Shown here: piece after piece, positions 27,655-36,082 of the stretch
How the letters are laid out: each line of letters begins with the position of its first letter
Position numbering within the stretch: position 1 is the first letter of the stretch
Source of the DNA: SZUA-430 sp965227535
GTDB lineage: Bacteria; Pseudomonadota; Alphaproteobacteria; Micropepsales; Micropepsaceae
NCBI GenBank assembly: GCA_965227535.1
Contig: OZ245761.1
Coordinates: 1,674,001 to 1,738,000 of the forward strand
Length of the DNA: 64,000 bases
Direction: 5' to 3'
Translations under genes and position numbers: made by a program
The notes under the pieces: generated by a model
What the model was told of the DNA's origin: nothing
Seen by the model: the letters and a program-made list of their open reading frames with translations, nothing else
Databases searched by the model: none

Positions 27655-28509
27655 ATGACCGAAGCCTACACGCCGCCCAAAGTCTGGACCTGGAACAAAG
27701 AATCCGGCGGCCGCTTTGCCAAGATCAACCGCCCCACCGCCGGCGCCCAGCAAGAGAAAGAGCTGCCCGTCGGCAAGCACCCGCTGCAGCTTTACTCGCT
27801 GGCGACGCCCAACGGCGTGAAGGTGACGGTGATGTTGGAAGAACTGCTCGCCGCCGGCCACAAGGGCGCGGAGTACGACGCCTGGCTAATCAACATCAAC
27901 GACGGCAGCCAATTCGGCTCCGGCTTCGTGTCGATCAACCCGAACTCGAAGATCCCCGCATTGCTCGACCGCAGCGGCCCAAAGCCCATCCGCGTGTTCG
28001 AGTCCGCCGCGATCCTCTTCCACCTCGCCGAAAAATTCGGCGGCGCCTTCCTGCCGAAAGACACGGCCAAACGCGCCGAGACGATGTCGTGGCTCTTCTG
28101 GCAAATGGGTTCAGCGCCGTATCTCGGCGGCGGCTTCGGCCACTTCTACGCCTACGCGCCGGAGAAGATCGAATACGCCATCGACCGCTTCGCGATGGAG
28201 GTCAAACGCCAACTCGACGTCTTGGATCAACAGCTGGCGAAAAACGAATTCATCGCCGGCGACGAATACACGATCGCCGATATGGCGATCTGGCCCTGGT
28301 ACGGCGGCCTGGCGAAAGGCCTGCTCTACGAGTCCGCCGAATTCCTCGCCGTGCACGAATACAAACACGTCAACCGCTGGGCCGACCAAATCGGCGCACG
28401 CCCCCCGGTAAAACGCGGCCGCATGGTCAACCGAACCTGGGGCGACCCCTCAAGCCAACTCCCCGAACGCCACGACGCGAGCGATTTCGACAAGGTGAAG
28501 GTCGGCTAA
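27655..28509 (+). CDS. yghU: YghU-type glutathione S-transferase (disulfide-bond reductase)
   Basis: 284 aa. The N-terminal extension YTPPKVWTWNKESGGRFAKI, the PVGKHPLQLYSLATPNGVKV segment opening the thioredoxin-like domain, and the C-terminal IAGDEYTIADMAIWPWYGG motif are diagnostic of the YghU/nu-class. Family members bind two glutathiones and reduce organic disulfides and peroxides. The ATG at 27655 has GGAG about 10 nt upstream. A GC-rich hairpin at 28516-28546 follows the stop. Confidence 0.92.
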   Translation: MTEAYTPPKVWTWNKESGGRFAKINRPTAGAQQEKELPVGKHPLQLYSLATPNGVKVTVMLEELLAAGHKGAEYDAWLININDGSQFGSGFVSINPNSKIPALLDRSGPKPIRVFESAAILFHLAEKFGGAFLPKDTAKRAETMSWLFWQMGSAPYLGGGFGHFYAYAPEKIEYAIDRFAMEVKRQLDVLDQQLAKNEFIAGDEYTIADMAIWPWYGGLAKGLLYESAEFLAVHEYKHVNRWADQIGARPPVKRGRMVNRTWGDPSSQLPERHDASDFDKVKVG

Positions 28510-28515
28510 GCTTCA

Positions 28516-28546
28516 CCCCTCTCCCGCCCCAAGGGCGGGCGAGGGG
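28516..28546. repeat. CCCCTCTCCC-type hairpin between convergent genes
   Basis: A 14-bp stem with one mismatch (28516-28529 with 28533-28546) and a 3-nt loop lies between the convergent yghU and 28573-29184 genes. It has no T-tract on either strand. The outer arm sequence CCCCTCTCCC recurs in the hairpin at 54108-54141, suggesting an interspersed palindrome family rather than a simple terminator. Confidence 0.6.
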
Positions 28547-28572
28547 TAGCGCGACGCGCGAGCGGCACGGCC

Positions 28573-29184
28573 TTAATCGCAGATCAGCGTCGGCCCCAGC
28601 CAGCGGCAGGTGACGCGGCCTGATCCCGGCGGCGGCGGTTGGTTCCTGATCGTGTCCCCGATTTTATCCAGCGAGTCCGCGATCGCCCGCCGTTCGGCAT
28701 CCGACCGCGCCTTGTCGTACGCATCCCACGCCTGTTCGTAGCTGAGCCGCGATTCCCGCCGCAGCCGGTTGGCGTTGCCCCACGTGATGCGGCGCTTCAC
28801 CAATTCGATCATCACCACGTCCTGCTGGAAATAGAATCGGTCGACGCTGTTCAACATCCAGGGGTGATCGCGCTCGACCGCCTTGCGATAGATCGCGCGG
28901 CACGGCTCGCTGGCGGTCGTAAAGGTCTGCAGCAGCCCCGCCTCTTCCTCGGTCGGCACTGTGTCGTCGGAAAGCTGCGCGAATGTCGGCGCCTCGCGCC
29001 CGACGACGATCTTGGCCAAGATGCCTTGGTACCGCGGCTCGGCGCGCACGGCGTTGTTGCACTTGTCGCGCGCCTCAAGCGCCTCGTCCCAGGCGGAGTC
29101 GAATAACCCCGCGGTCGCCGGCGCCGCCATCACCCCCGCGCTCACCACCACCGCCAATGCAGTGAAGACCAGAAAAAGTCGCAT
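28573..29184 (-). CDS. Exported hypothetical protein
   Basis: 203 aa. The signal peptide (MRLFLVFTALAVVVSAGVMAAPATA) is followed by a helical, charged domain with Cys pairs (KCNNAV, EPCRAIY) and a C-terminal CRWLGPTLICD end. No known domain was recognised. The ATG at 29184 was preferred to one 7 codons upstream because the basic n-region then directly precedes the hydrophobic core. It is convergent with yghU and divergent from the SRAP gene. Confidence 0.65.
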   Translation of the reverse strand: MRLFLVFTALAVVVSAGVMAAPATAGLFDSAWDEALEARDKCNNAVRAEPRYQGILAKIVVGREAPTFAQLSDDTVPTEEEAGLLQTFTTASEPCRAIYRKAVERDHPWMLNSVDRFYFQQDVVMIELVKRRITWGNANRLRRESRLSYEQAWDAYDKARSDAERRAIADSLDKIGDTIRNQPPPPGSGRVTCRWLGPTLICD

Positions 29185-29356
29185 GAGCCCCCGCCCTTGA
29201 TGCAAGCCAGTATAACCACAGAGCCGAACGCTTCAACCACCGGCGCGTCCCGGGCACTGCTATAGTAACCGCGCCGTTGTAGCTGCCGGGCACAAAGCCT
29301 GCGCACCGGCGGAGCGGCTAGCCCCCGCGCCGCCGAACCCGTGCTAGAACGCACGC

Positions 29357-30046
29357 ATGTGCGGACGCTTCACCCAACACTTCACCTACGCCGAGCTCTT
29401 CGAGTTCTGGAGCATGTTCCTGAACACGGACGCGCCCGCGCCGCTGGGCAATTTGCAGCCGCGCTATCACGTCTGCCCGACCGATCCGATCGTCGCCGTC
29501 CTGCAAACGAAAACCGGATTGAGCCTCGAGCGCGTGCGCTGGGGCCTCGCCCCGTTCTGGTGGAAGCAGCCGTTGAAGAAACTGCCGGCGACGTTCAACG
29601 CGCGCGCCGAAACGGTGGCCGAGAAACCGATGTTCCGCGAGGCCTTCAAACAGCGCCGCTGCATCATCCCCGCCTCCGGCTATTACGAATGGCAACAGCG
29701 CGACGACGGCAAACAACCCTGGTACTTCACGGCGAAGAACGGCGACCCCATCCTGCTCATCGCGGGCCTATGGGAGTCATGGAAAAACCCGGAAGCCCCG
29801 CACGACACCGTCCGCTCCGCCACCATGGTCATCACCGAACCCAACGCGTTCGTGGCGACGCTGCACGACCGCATGCCGGTGCTGCTCACGAAAGAAACGA
29901 TGGGCGACTGGCTCAGCGGCGCCAAAGGATCGGAGCTGCTCAAGCCCGCCCCCGAAGACGCCGTAAAAGCCCGGCCCGTCGCCCGAACCGTTAACTCATC
30001 GAAGGCGCCGGACGAGCCGGGGTTGATTAAGGAGATTGCGCTGTGA
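29357..30046 (+). CDS. SOS response-associated peptidase (SRAP, YedK/HMCES family)
   Basis: 229 aa. Cys2 directly after the initiator Met (MCGRFTQ) is the catalytic residue that crosslinks to abasic sites in single-stranded DNA. NARAET, the IIPASGYYEWQ core and the active-site His in TLHDRMPVLL complete the family signature. It protects abasic sites during replication and is often SOS-linked. No LexA box was identified upstream by eye. Length is typical. Confidence 0.92.
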   Translation: MCGRFTQHFTYAELFEFWSMFLNTDAPAPLGNLQPRYHVCPTDPIVAVLQTKTGLSLERVRWGLAPFWWKQPLKKLPATFNARAETVAEKPMFREAFKQRRCIIPASGYYEWQQRDDGKQPWYFTAKNGDPILLIAGLWESWKNPEAPHDTVRSATMVITEPNAFVATLHDRMPVLLTKETMGDWLSGAKGSELLKPAPEDAVKARPVARTVNSSKAPDEPGLIKEIAL

Positions 30047-30172
30047 CGACCGGCGCTTTCTCGATTTAACGCGGCGCGAGACGCATCCGTGTGGAGCCAA
30101 CATCGAACGACGTTCGTTTAGGTAGCCCTGATCGACAAGCGGCCTCGAAGGGTCAACGACGGAGCGTCCCTC

Positions 30173-30541
30173 ATGCTGAAACGACTGACGATAACGACAA
30201 CCGTGGCAGCGTTGATGGTGGGTTCCGCTCTCGCCCAACCGGCAACAACCCCGCAAGGCCCTGCCGCGCCGGCCACGGAAGCCACGCCACAGCCGCAAGT
30301 GGGTCAACCCGTGCCGACCGACCCGGAAACGACGCCAGCACCGAACGACCCGGCGTTTCCACCAGCCGAGAAACTCGCGCCGACAACCACAACCGCCGAA
30401 CCGCCAACCACCGAAGCAGACATGGACGCCCCGGCACCCGCACGCCCAGAGAGCACGAGCGCAAAGGGCTGGGGCCTGTTGGCCGCCGTGCTCGCAGCAT
30501 TCGCCGGCCTCTGGTTCGTCAATCGCGCCGGCGGACGGTGA
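30173..30541 (+). CDS. Secreted Pro/Thr-rich protein with C-terminal membrane anchor
   Basis: 122 aa. The signal peptide (MLKRLTITTTVAALMVGSALA) is followed by a Pro/Thr/Ala/Glu-rich low-complexity region (about 22-95) and a C-terminal hydrophobic segment (GLLAAVLAAFAGLWFV) ending in basic residues. The topology suggests a periplasmic stalk anchored at its C-terminus. No enzyme motif is present, and function is unknown. Confidence 0.65.
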   Translation: MLKRLTITTTVAALMVGSALAQPATTPQGPAAPATEATPQPQVGQPVPTDPETTPAPNDPAFPPAEKLAPTTTTAEPPTTEADMDAPAPARPESTSAKGWGLLAAVLAAFAGLWFVNRAGGR

Positions 30542-31291
30542 GGTTACGCGGACGCGCAGCGACCGTGCCGCCCCCGCCTCTCACGTAACGCGTTCGCGAC
30601 GGCGTTGCCGCAAACAACGTCGCACCGCGCCCAAAGCCAAACGCTAGCCCGCCGCAGAATCGCTCGAAGCCGCGCGCACATCCTCAGGGGCCGGATACGC
30701 CGGAGCCATCGCAAGCGGCCCAAGCGTCATCAACGCAACCATCAGAACGCCAATATAATCGACAGCCGTATACATGGGTCACCTTCCGCAAAGAGGAAAC
30801 AGACAACGCCCTCAACGGAAAACGGTTGCTCGGCTTTGTGCGGTGACGAAAAGCCTCTACGCAACCCCGCCCTAAGATTAAGCACAAGCGCCGCTCGTCA
30901 CCGCGCCTCCGCGGGCGCCACCGGCGCGGTACCAGAAATTCACCTGACTCCAATTCTTAAGATGCCAGCCAAAACCGCATCGCCCGCCTCCCCGGCACGA
31001 CCCACCATCAAGCCCCCAACGCGTCGCGCAAACAACTGAGAACCCCGAACACACGCGCGAGGCGTACCCCGCCTGCCCGACAAACGATGCAAGCCCCCCA
31101 TGGTGCGGCAATGCACATTGTGTATCCGCAAAGCGCCCGCCCGCACGACCAGGTGACTGGATTATCGTGAAGTGCGCACTAAGTGCCCGCCATAGCGAGC
31201 CCTTAATCGCCTTTACTATTTCGGCCAGTCGTTGTTACACCTCGCAAGAGTGAGCGCGCCCTAACTAATAACAACGATCAAGACGACGGAA
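30542..31291. other. 750-bp gene-poor stretch before the TIR cassette
   Basis: Only one small ORF (30644-30775, minus) has support here. Composition falls noticeably toward A+T from about 31150, marking entry into the TIR cassette. A perfect 10-bp palindrome AGTGCGCACT lies at 31171-31180, followed by AAGTGC, and might be a control site for the cassette. No tRNA, integrase remnant or clear attachment repeat was seen. Confidence 0.5.
30644..30775 (-). CDS. Small single-TM protein (43 aa)
   Basis: 43 aa. It starts MYTAVDYIGVLMVALMTLG and continues through a hydrophobic segment (about 8-27) into a short acidic/Ser tail. GGAAGGTGACC immediately before the ATG is a good ribosome-binding site. The stop is TAG at 30644-30646. 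Small inner-membrane proteins of this kind are usually missed by length cut-offs. Function unknown, and expression is not shown by sequence alone. Confidence 0.5.
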   Translation of the reverse strand: MYTAVDYIGVLMVALMTLGPLAMAPAYPAPEDVRAASSDSAAG

Positions 31292-31876
31292 ATGGCTTAC
31301 GAGTACGATATTTTTGTATCCTATAGACGCACGCAAACTGTGGGCACATGGGTCAAAAAACACCTGGTTCCACGCCTAACAGATCGTCTCAATGAAATAT
31401 CGTCGAGGGAGATCGCTCTCTCCTGCGACTACGAGATAGAGTCCGGGCAGCGGTGGCCGGATGAACTGAAACATCGCCTGCGCCATTCACGAATATTATT
31501 TGGTGTATGGTCCGCTGACTACTTCCGCTCAAAATGGTGCATGACGGAATGGCAGAGTTTTCGGGCCCGCGAAAAAAGAATTGCGTCGCCAGGTAAACGC
31601 CCGCCAAGCCTCGTATTTCCTATTAGATACGCGGACGGAGATAACTTTCATCCTGACGCAAAGAAAACCCAATGCCGCTTCGATCTTGCTGGTCACAACT
31701 ATCCCGAAGACAGCTTCTCGCTCACACCGAAGTACATTGAGTTCGACGAAATTGTGAAAAATATGGCTGCGGAGCTTGTTCGCAAAATTGAGACAACGCC
31801 CAGATGGCGCACAAATTTTCCAATAGCCGAGCCAGTTATGGCACCCCTTCCATCGTTCCCAAGACCGGTTCTTTAA
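31292..31876 (+). CDS. TIR-domain protein
   Basis: 194 aa. The TIR fold is recognisable: YDIFVSYRRTQ (box 1), a central acidic SCDYEIESGQRWPDEL region and SRILFGVWSADYFRSKWCMTEW, where E86 occupies the catalytic Glu position of NAD-cleaving TIRs. The rest (about 110-194) lacks another recognisable domain. The ATPase-TIR gene begins 1 nt after its stop, so they form an operon. Base use is less GC-rich than the flanks, indicating horizontal origin. NAD hydrolysis or signalling is inferred, not shown. The ribosome site is weak. Confidence 0.85.
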   Translation: MAYEYDIFVSYRRTQTVGTWVKKHLVPRLTDRLNEISSREIALSCDYEIESGQRWPDELKHRLRHSRILFGVWSADYFRSKWCMTEWQSFRAREKRIASPGKRPPSLVFPIRYADGDNFHPDAKKTQCRFDLAGHNYPEDSFSLTPKYIEFDEIVKNMAAELVRKIETTPRWRTNFPIAEPVMAPLPSFPRPVL

Positions 31877-31877
31877 A

Positions 31878-33269
31878 ATGTCGGGCACCGTAGTCACCTT
31901 CTATTCTTACAAGGGCGGCGTCGGCCGGAGCTTCGCACTTGCAAACATCGCCATCATTCTAGCTGAGTGGGGCCATACCGTACTGACCATCGATTGGGAC
32001 ATCGAAGCTCCCGGCCTCAGCCACTTCTTTTCCGGGCATGTGGCAGATGATGTCTCTGGAGTAATGGGATTTCTAGACGATGCTTCACGAGGAACCGTCG
32101 CGGATTGGTCGAGCTACGTTTCAAGAGTCGAAATACCCGAGTGCGAGGGGCGTCTATCCATAATGCCTGCAGCAAGAAGCACAGATGGCGAGTATGTGAA
32201 CGACGTCCAACGCTTGGACTGGGATGCGCTTTACAACGAACGGAATTTTGGCCGTGTGCTGGAAGAAATGAGAAGTAGATGGGTGGATAATTTCGACTTC
32301 GTACTAGTGGACAGCCGTACCGGCGTGACCGATTTCAGCGGAGTTACTACCGCGCAGTTGCCCGATGTCCTCGCATTCTTCTTCGTCGCTAATCGTCAAA
32401 GTCTTGAAGGCGCCTGTGACATTGTCGACCGTGCAATGAAAGCTCGGCGCGGTATGGCCGTCGACCGTCCAGCGCTAATACCTTTGCCAGTTCCATCCAA
32501 ATTCGAGAGGAACGAGGAGTATGACCGCGCACAGCTATGGCGCGTGCGTTTCGCAGAGACGCTGGCTTCGTTCTTTCAGGTCTGGACCCCAATCGGAACG
32601 AACATAGTTGATATGGTGGATTTACTGACCATTCCCTATGTGCCGAGATGGAGTTTCGGCGAAGAGCCTGCAGCGCTAGTGGAAAAAGCCAACAGCAGCG
32701 GAATTAGAACTTCGGCTAGTCCGGTCACCTATGCTCTCGAAACCGTCGCCGCCGTAATCTCCAACCGCTTGACCAATGTAGATCTTTTGACAAGCAGCCG
32801 TGACGATTTCGTCCTATCGGCGCGAGCAAATGCGACCCGAGAAAATCGCATAGGACCACGACGGCCGCGAATTTTTCTTTCGCATGATCCAGGAGACGAC
32901 ACGATAGCGAAAGCAGTTTTGCGCAAGTTGATTGAGCTTAGGGTTGATGTTGTTCGAGAACCGGCCGTTTCCAACAGATCAGAAGTATCTTCATCGACGC
33001 TAGAACTACTCGAAGGATGCGATGCTCTCATTCTCATACTGAGCGAGCACTTCGACAGGTCCTTCTACCAAGCGCAAGAAGTACAGCATTTCTTGAGATA
33101 TTCGCTTCGCATCGGCCGTATCAAACCGATCATCACGTTGCATTCAGGCGGGCCGCCCCCTTCACACCCAGAGCTGCTTAACTTCCGCCCGTACAAGATC
33201 GACGCTAGACATCCGGTAGGGCCGCAGCTCGTACCGGTTCTCGAAAGATTGTTAGGGAGCCAACTATAA
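31878..33269 (+). CDS. KGGVGR-variant ParA-like ATPase with C-terminal TIR domain
   Basis: 463 aa. The deviant Walker A is KGGVGRS (K12-S18), with Arg17 where SIMIBI ATPases have Lys. It is followed by TIDWDIEAPG (D39/D41) and a Walker B-like FVLVDSRTGVTD (D145). The middle region (about 150-300) is helical. From about 326 to 463 a second TIR-like domain appears: RPRIFLSHDPGDD, CDALILILSEHFDRSFYQAQEV with E401 at the catalytic position. KGGVGR ATPases paired with TIR proteins are known from databases and from FxsC/FxsT-type peptide clusters. A role in defence or signalling is inferred. Confidence 0.85.
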   Translation: MSGTVVTFYSYKGGVGRSFALANIAIILAEWGHTVLTIDWDIEAPGLSHFFSGHVADDVSGVMGFLDDASRGTVADWSSYVSRVEIPECEGRLSIMPAARSTDGEYVNDVQRLDWDALYNERNFGRVLEEMRSRWVDNFDFVLVDSRTGVTDFSGVTTAQLPDVLAFFFVANRQSLEGACDIVDRAMKARRGMAVDRPALIPLPVPSKFERNEEYDRAQLWRVRFAETLASFFQVWTPIGTNIVDMVDLLTIPYVPRWSFGEEPAALVEKANSSGIRTSASPVTYALETVAAVISNRLTNVDLLTSSRDDFVLSARANATRENRIGPRRPRIFLSHDPGDDTIAKAVLRKLIELRVDVVREPAVSNRSEVSSSTLELLEGCDALILILSEHFDRSFYQAQEVQHFLRYSLRIGRIKPIITLHSGGPPPSHPELLNFRPYKIDARHPVGPQLVPVLERLLGSQL

Positions 33270-33429
33270 AACGAGGCTGAACCCGCCACAAAAATACGGG
33301 GACGGCATGCCTATTCCCGCCTGTCCGACCAGAAACGGGGCATGGGTATACCCTGGCCCTATTCGTTGGGCGGTGATTGGGGTGACACGATATATGTTCC
33401 CGCGCAGTGTTTGCGAACTGATACGCGGT

Positions 33430-33657
33430 TCAGCGCAGCAGCAACTCGGTCGCCAAGTTGTATGCGCCAATCACCAGCAAGATGACCGACACGGCGTTGA
33501 TACCGATCAGGGTCCAAAACTCTGATGGGGACTCACTGCGTCTAACCACCGTGAACGGACGAATGCTCAGCACCGCACCCGTGGCGACGCAGACCACCAG
33601 ATAGCTGAGTGCGCAAACTGTGAGACCCGATACGATGTAGAGGTCGATCATATCCAT
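33430..33657 (-). CDS. Small two-TM membrane protein
   Basis: 75 aa. Two hydrophobic segments (about 4-32 and 50-70) are separated by a basic loop (RPFTVVRRSESPSEF). Its ATG overlaps the stop of a 22-codon leader ORF (TGATG arrangement), implying coupled translation. No domain is recognised. It lies just downstream of, and convergent with, the TIR/ATPase cassette, with 160 bp of featureless sequence between them. Confidence 0.6.
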   Translation of the reverse strand: MDMIDLYIVSGLTVCALSYLVVCVATGAVLSIRPFTVVRRSESPSEFWTLIGINAVSVILLVIGAYNLATELLLR

Positions 33658-33725
33658 CAGCGCTCATCCCGAGGTGTGCCATCTGCGCCGTCAAGCATCG
33701 ACAGGGCGAGAGCAATCCGGTTCAT
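33657..33725 (-). CDS. 22-aa leader peptide coupled to the two-TM protein
   Basis: The ORF MNRIALALSMLDGADGTPRDER is preceded by GGGGAGAA with a 5-nt spacer, a much better ribosome site than the downstream gene has. It ends in TGA overlapping the next ATG (33655-33659). This suggests translational coupling, or a genuine microprotein acting with the two-TM protein. It is too short for homology judgement. Confidence 0.45.
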   Translation of the reverse strand: MNRIALALSMLDGADGTPRDER

Positions 33726-33842
33726 GGCAGTTCTCCCCATTCGGAGGCTCAAGCATACCGGCGTTCTCGCCGCCCCGCCACGGCGCGCGACAGGGGCATA
33801 TTGTGAGGCACAGCACCAAAAGATCTCGCCCGCGCCTACGCG

Positions 33843-34679
33843 TCAGGAGTCGCCGCATCCCACCTTTGCGGCGCGGCGGTCGCGATCGGCGAGGCGTTCA
33901 ATCTCCTCTCGCAGCGCGGTGACCTCGGCCGGCATGCCGGCTCCGCGGCCGTCCGCGTCGTGGATGCGTTTCTTATGGCCGTCGAAGGCGATGGAGATCC
34001 AGCCATAGGGTGCATGTTGCATGTCGCCGGTGTAGGTGTCGTGCAGCCAGAAGAAATCGGCCTGGCGGAACCGTTCGACGAGCGCCCGGAGGGCCTCAGG
34101 CGGCAAGCGGTCTGTTTCGCGAACCTGGTCCCATTGTGTGAGGCTTTGGCCGCCGCGCCGGTATTCGCCCTCGAAGATGAGGACGCCGTCGCCGGCGATC
34201 TCGATATCGGTTGCGATGCAGCCCATATAGCCCGGCGACATCTCCAATCGGATGCGCAGCGTCGCCCAATCGCGCACGTCGGGGAAAGGCACGCGCTGTG
34301 CTGGGCGCGGATTGCGCCAGCGCACGTCGACGCGCTGACCGAACCAAGCGGCGACAGGCTTGCCGTTGACCAGATACGGTTTGAAGCGCCATTGCCTGGC
34401 AAGCGCCAGAGCCTGGTCCTTCAAACGACCCTGTCCGAACTCGAACTCCACGCATGTCATGCGCCCGGTTTCGTCGAGTGCGAGCTTAAGCTGCACGTCT
34501 TCCGAATCGTTGAGCGTTTCGTCGTCGATGAGGAGCACCGGCGGCGGGCCCGAACGCATCGCCTCGATCTCGCGATAGCCGGGAATCTCTCCACGGGCGA
34601 CGTAGCAATCGTCGGCCAGGGCCGGCGTGGCAAGGGCAAGGGCTGCGAAGACGATGTAAGCGCGCATGCCTGCATTCAT
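33843..34679 (-). CDS. Exported TonB-C-like/DUF6438 protein
   Basis: 278 aa. After the signal peptide (AYIVFAALALATPALA) comes a TonB C-terminal-like domain (VQLKLALDETGRMTCVEFE...ALARQWRFKPYLVNGKPVAAWF), then a DUF6438-like region (ATLRIRLEMSPGYMG...GDGVLIFEGEYRRGG...FFWLHDTYTGDMQHAPYGWIS). No catalytic residues are assigned; an envelope or periplasmic location is likely. The first of two close ATGs (34679, 34667) is given, and either would yield the signal peptide. Confidence 0.7.
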   Translation of the reverse strand: MNAGMRAYIVFAALALATPALADDCYVARGEIPGYREIEAMRSGPPPVLLIDDETLNDSEDVQLKLALDETGRMTCVEFEFGQGRLKDQALALARQWRFKPYLVNGKPVAAWFGQRVDVRWRNPRPAQRVPFPDVRDWATLRIRLEMSPGYMGCIATDIEIAGDGVLIFEGEYRRGGQSLTQWDQVRETDRLPPEALRALVERFRQADFFWLHDTYTGDMQHAPYGWISIAFDGHKKRIHDADGRGAGMPAEVTALREEIERLADRDRRAAKVGCGDS

Positions 34680-34804
34680 AAGCCGCACGGCGGCCCTTTC
34701 GCCAGTTAGAATCGGCGACCACCCGCACGCAGAAGCCGCGCGACTGGCATGCCTGCCGCCACACGCAGCATCCGAAGAGCGTGCTCGTCCCGTAAGGCCG
34801 TGGC

Positions 34805-35188
34805 CTAAGCCCGCATCAGCCCCTCCACCATCCGGTCCAGCGCGTCGTCGCGGCGCGCGCGCAGGGTGTCGCGGTGGACGCCCAGGATCGCGCCGGCGCG
34901 TTTGGGGCCCATGCCGCAGGCGCTGGTCAGCCACACCGCTTTGGCCAGATGCGGATGTCCGTCCAGGAACGCGAACCAGCCGAACGTCTCGTGCATGCGG
35001 TCGATCGCCGCCGGCGACGCGCGCGCCAGACGCACGGTCGCGGCCGTGTAGCCATAGGCGTCGACCGCGTCCTGCACGACATCGGGCCACGAGCACTTGA
35101 ATCCGGGGACACCATGCGCGGGCACCCGGCGCAGCGTGTCCCACGCCTCGCGCAACCGCAACGCCACGCTCTCGCGCGTCCATGTCAT
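34805..35188 (-). CDS. DUF6362-type phage-associated protein
   Basis: 127 aa. It starts TWTRESVALRLREAWDTLRRVP and has a conserved KCSWPDVVQDAVDAYG segment, ASPAAIDRMHETFGWFAFLD and a C-terminal HTH-like RAGAILGVHRDTLRARRDDALDRM stretch. The pattern matches DUF6362, commonly found in alphaproteobacterial prophages. A DNA-binding or late-regulator role is inferred from the terminal HTH. It is last in the minus-strand early operon, 33 bp after the preceding gene. Confidence 0.65.
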   Translation of the reverse strand: MTWTRESVALRLREAWDTLRRVPAHGVPGFKCSWPDVVQDAVDAYGYTAATVRLARASPAAIDRMHETFGWFAFLDGHPHLAKAVWLTSACGMGPKRAGAILGVHRDTLRARRDDALDRMVEGLMRA

Positions 35189-35221
35189 GCACCCTCGCCA
35201 AATGGTTGAAGCCGCACACGC

Positions 35222-36064
35222 TCACGCCGCCCGCACCGCCGGCGCCAAACAGCCCGCCTCCCCCGGCTTCGGCCCCCAGCGCGACGACCACACGCCCTGC
35301 GCCTCGTAGACGGCAAGCCGGTCCGCCCACTCGGTCAGCCCCGCCGCATGCGGCCCGCCGCCGCCAAGCCGCCGGTCGCGCGCATCGAGAATCGCCGCGC
35401 GAAAATAAAGCGGCGACGCCGGCGGCTCGCGCAGGTTCCGGGCGATCCGCTCGATCGTCGGCCACACATCGCGCTCCGCCTCGCAGCCGTCGGCGGTAAG
35501 CCCCGCCACCATGTCCCCGAAAATAAGCCACCCCGGCCGCCGCCGCAGCCGCGCCTCGTCCACGCCCATCAAACGCGCCGCCCGCGCGATCGGCGACCCG
35601 CCCCCGCTCACCGTGGGAGTCTGGCTTGTGGACTCTGGACTCTGGCTTATGGGTGCAACGGGGGCCTTAAGCCGGCCCTTAACGGTCGAAGGTTTTGTCC
35701 TGTCCCCGCAAAGACTTGGGTTGCCCCCGCGCCGCCCCGAAACCTGCGCCGCCTTGCGCAAACGCGCATCGCGCACCATGCGCCGCGAATAGATGCGCCC
35801 CTTGCGATCGCGCGAAAACACACCGGCGCTCTCAAGCTCGCCCATCAACCCTTCGGCGTCGCTCGCCCCGATCCCCGCCACGCGCGCCACATCGTCCGCA
35901 CCCAACACGCGCCCGTTCGCCACCAAATAACCAACGGGCTCGGCCTGCGCCAAAATGCAAAGCATATCCATCCAAACCCCACGCGCCGCCGGCGAACACC
36001 GCCGAAGATTCACATCCGACAACCAATCCGCCCAAAAAAACTTCGCCCAAACCGTCGCACTCAT
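35222..36064 (-). CDS. Phage replication-initiation-like protein
   Basis: 280 aa. The N-terminal pattern (AKFFWADWLSDVNLRRCSPAARGVWMDMLCILAQAE...) is that of DUF1376/winged-helix replication proteins. A central Ser/Pro/Thr-rich linker and a C-terminal helical part (WPTIERIARNLREPPASPLYFRAAILDARDRR) follow. The downstream position 18 bp from the DnaB-like gene suggests a loader or origin-binding role, as in many phages. The specific reaction cannot be assigned. Confidence 0.6.
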   Translation of the reverse strand: MSATVWAKFFWADWLSDVNLRRCSPAARGVWMDMLCILAQAEPVGYLVANGRVLGADDVARVAGIGASDAEGLMGELESAGVFSRDRKGRIYSRRMVRDARLRKAAQVSGRRGGNPSLCGDRTKPSTVKGRLKAPVAPISQSPESTSQTPTVSGGGSPIARAARLMGVDEARLRRRPGWLIFGDMVAGLTADGCEAERDVWPTIERIARNLREPPASPLYFRAAILDARDRRLGGGGPHAAGLTEWADRLAVYEAQGVWSSRWGPKPGEAGCLAPAVRAA

Positions 36065-36082
36065 CGCGCCTCGCTCACCCTG

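Noticed and set aside
34680..35531. Frame continuing upstream of the DUF6438 protein
   Set aside because: Out-of-context Arg/Ala-rich text overlapping the DUF6362 gene. The signal peptide start at 34679 fits.
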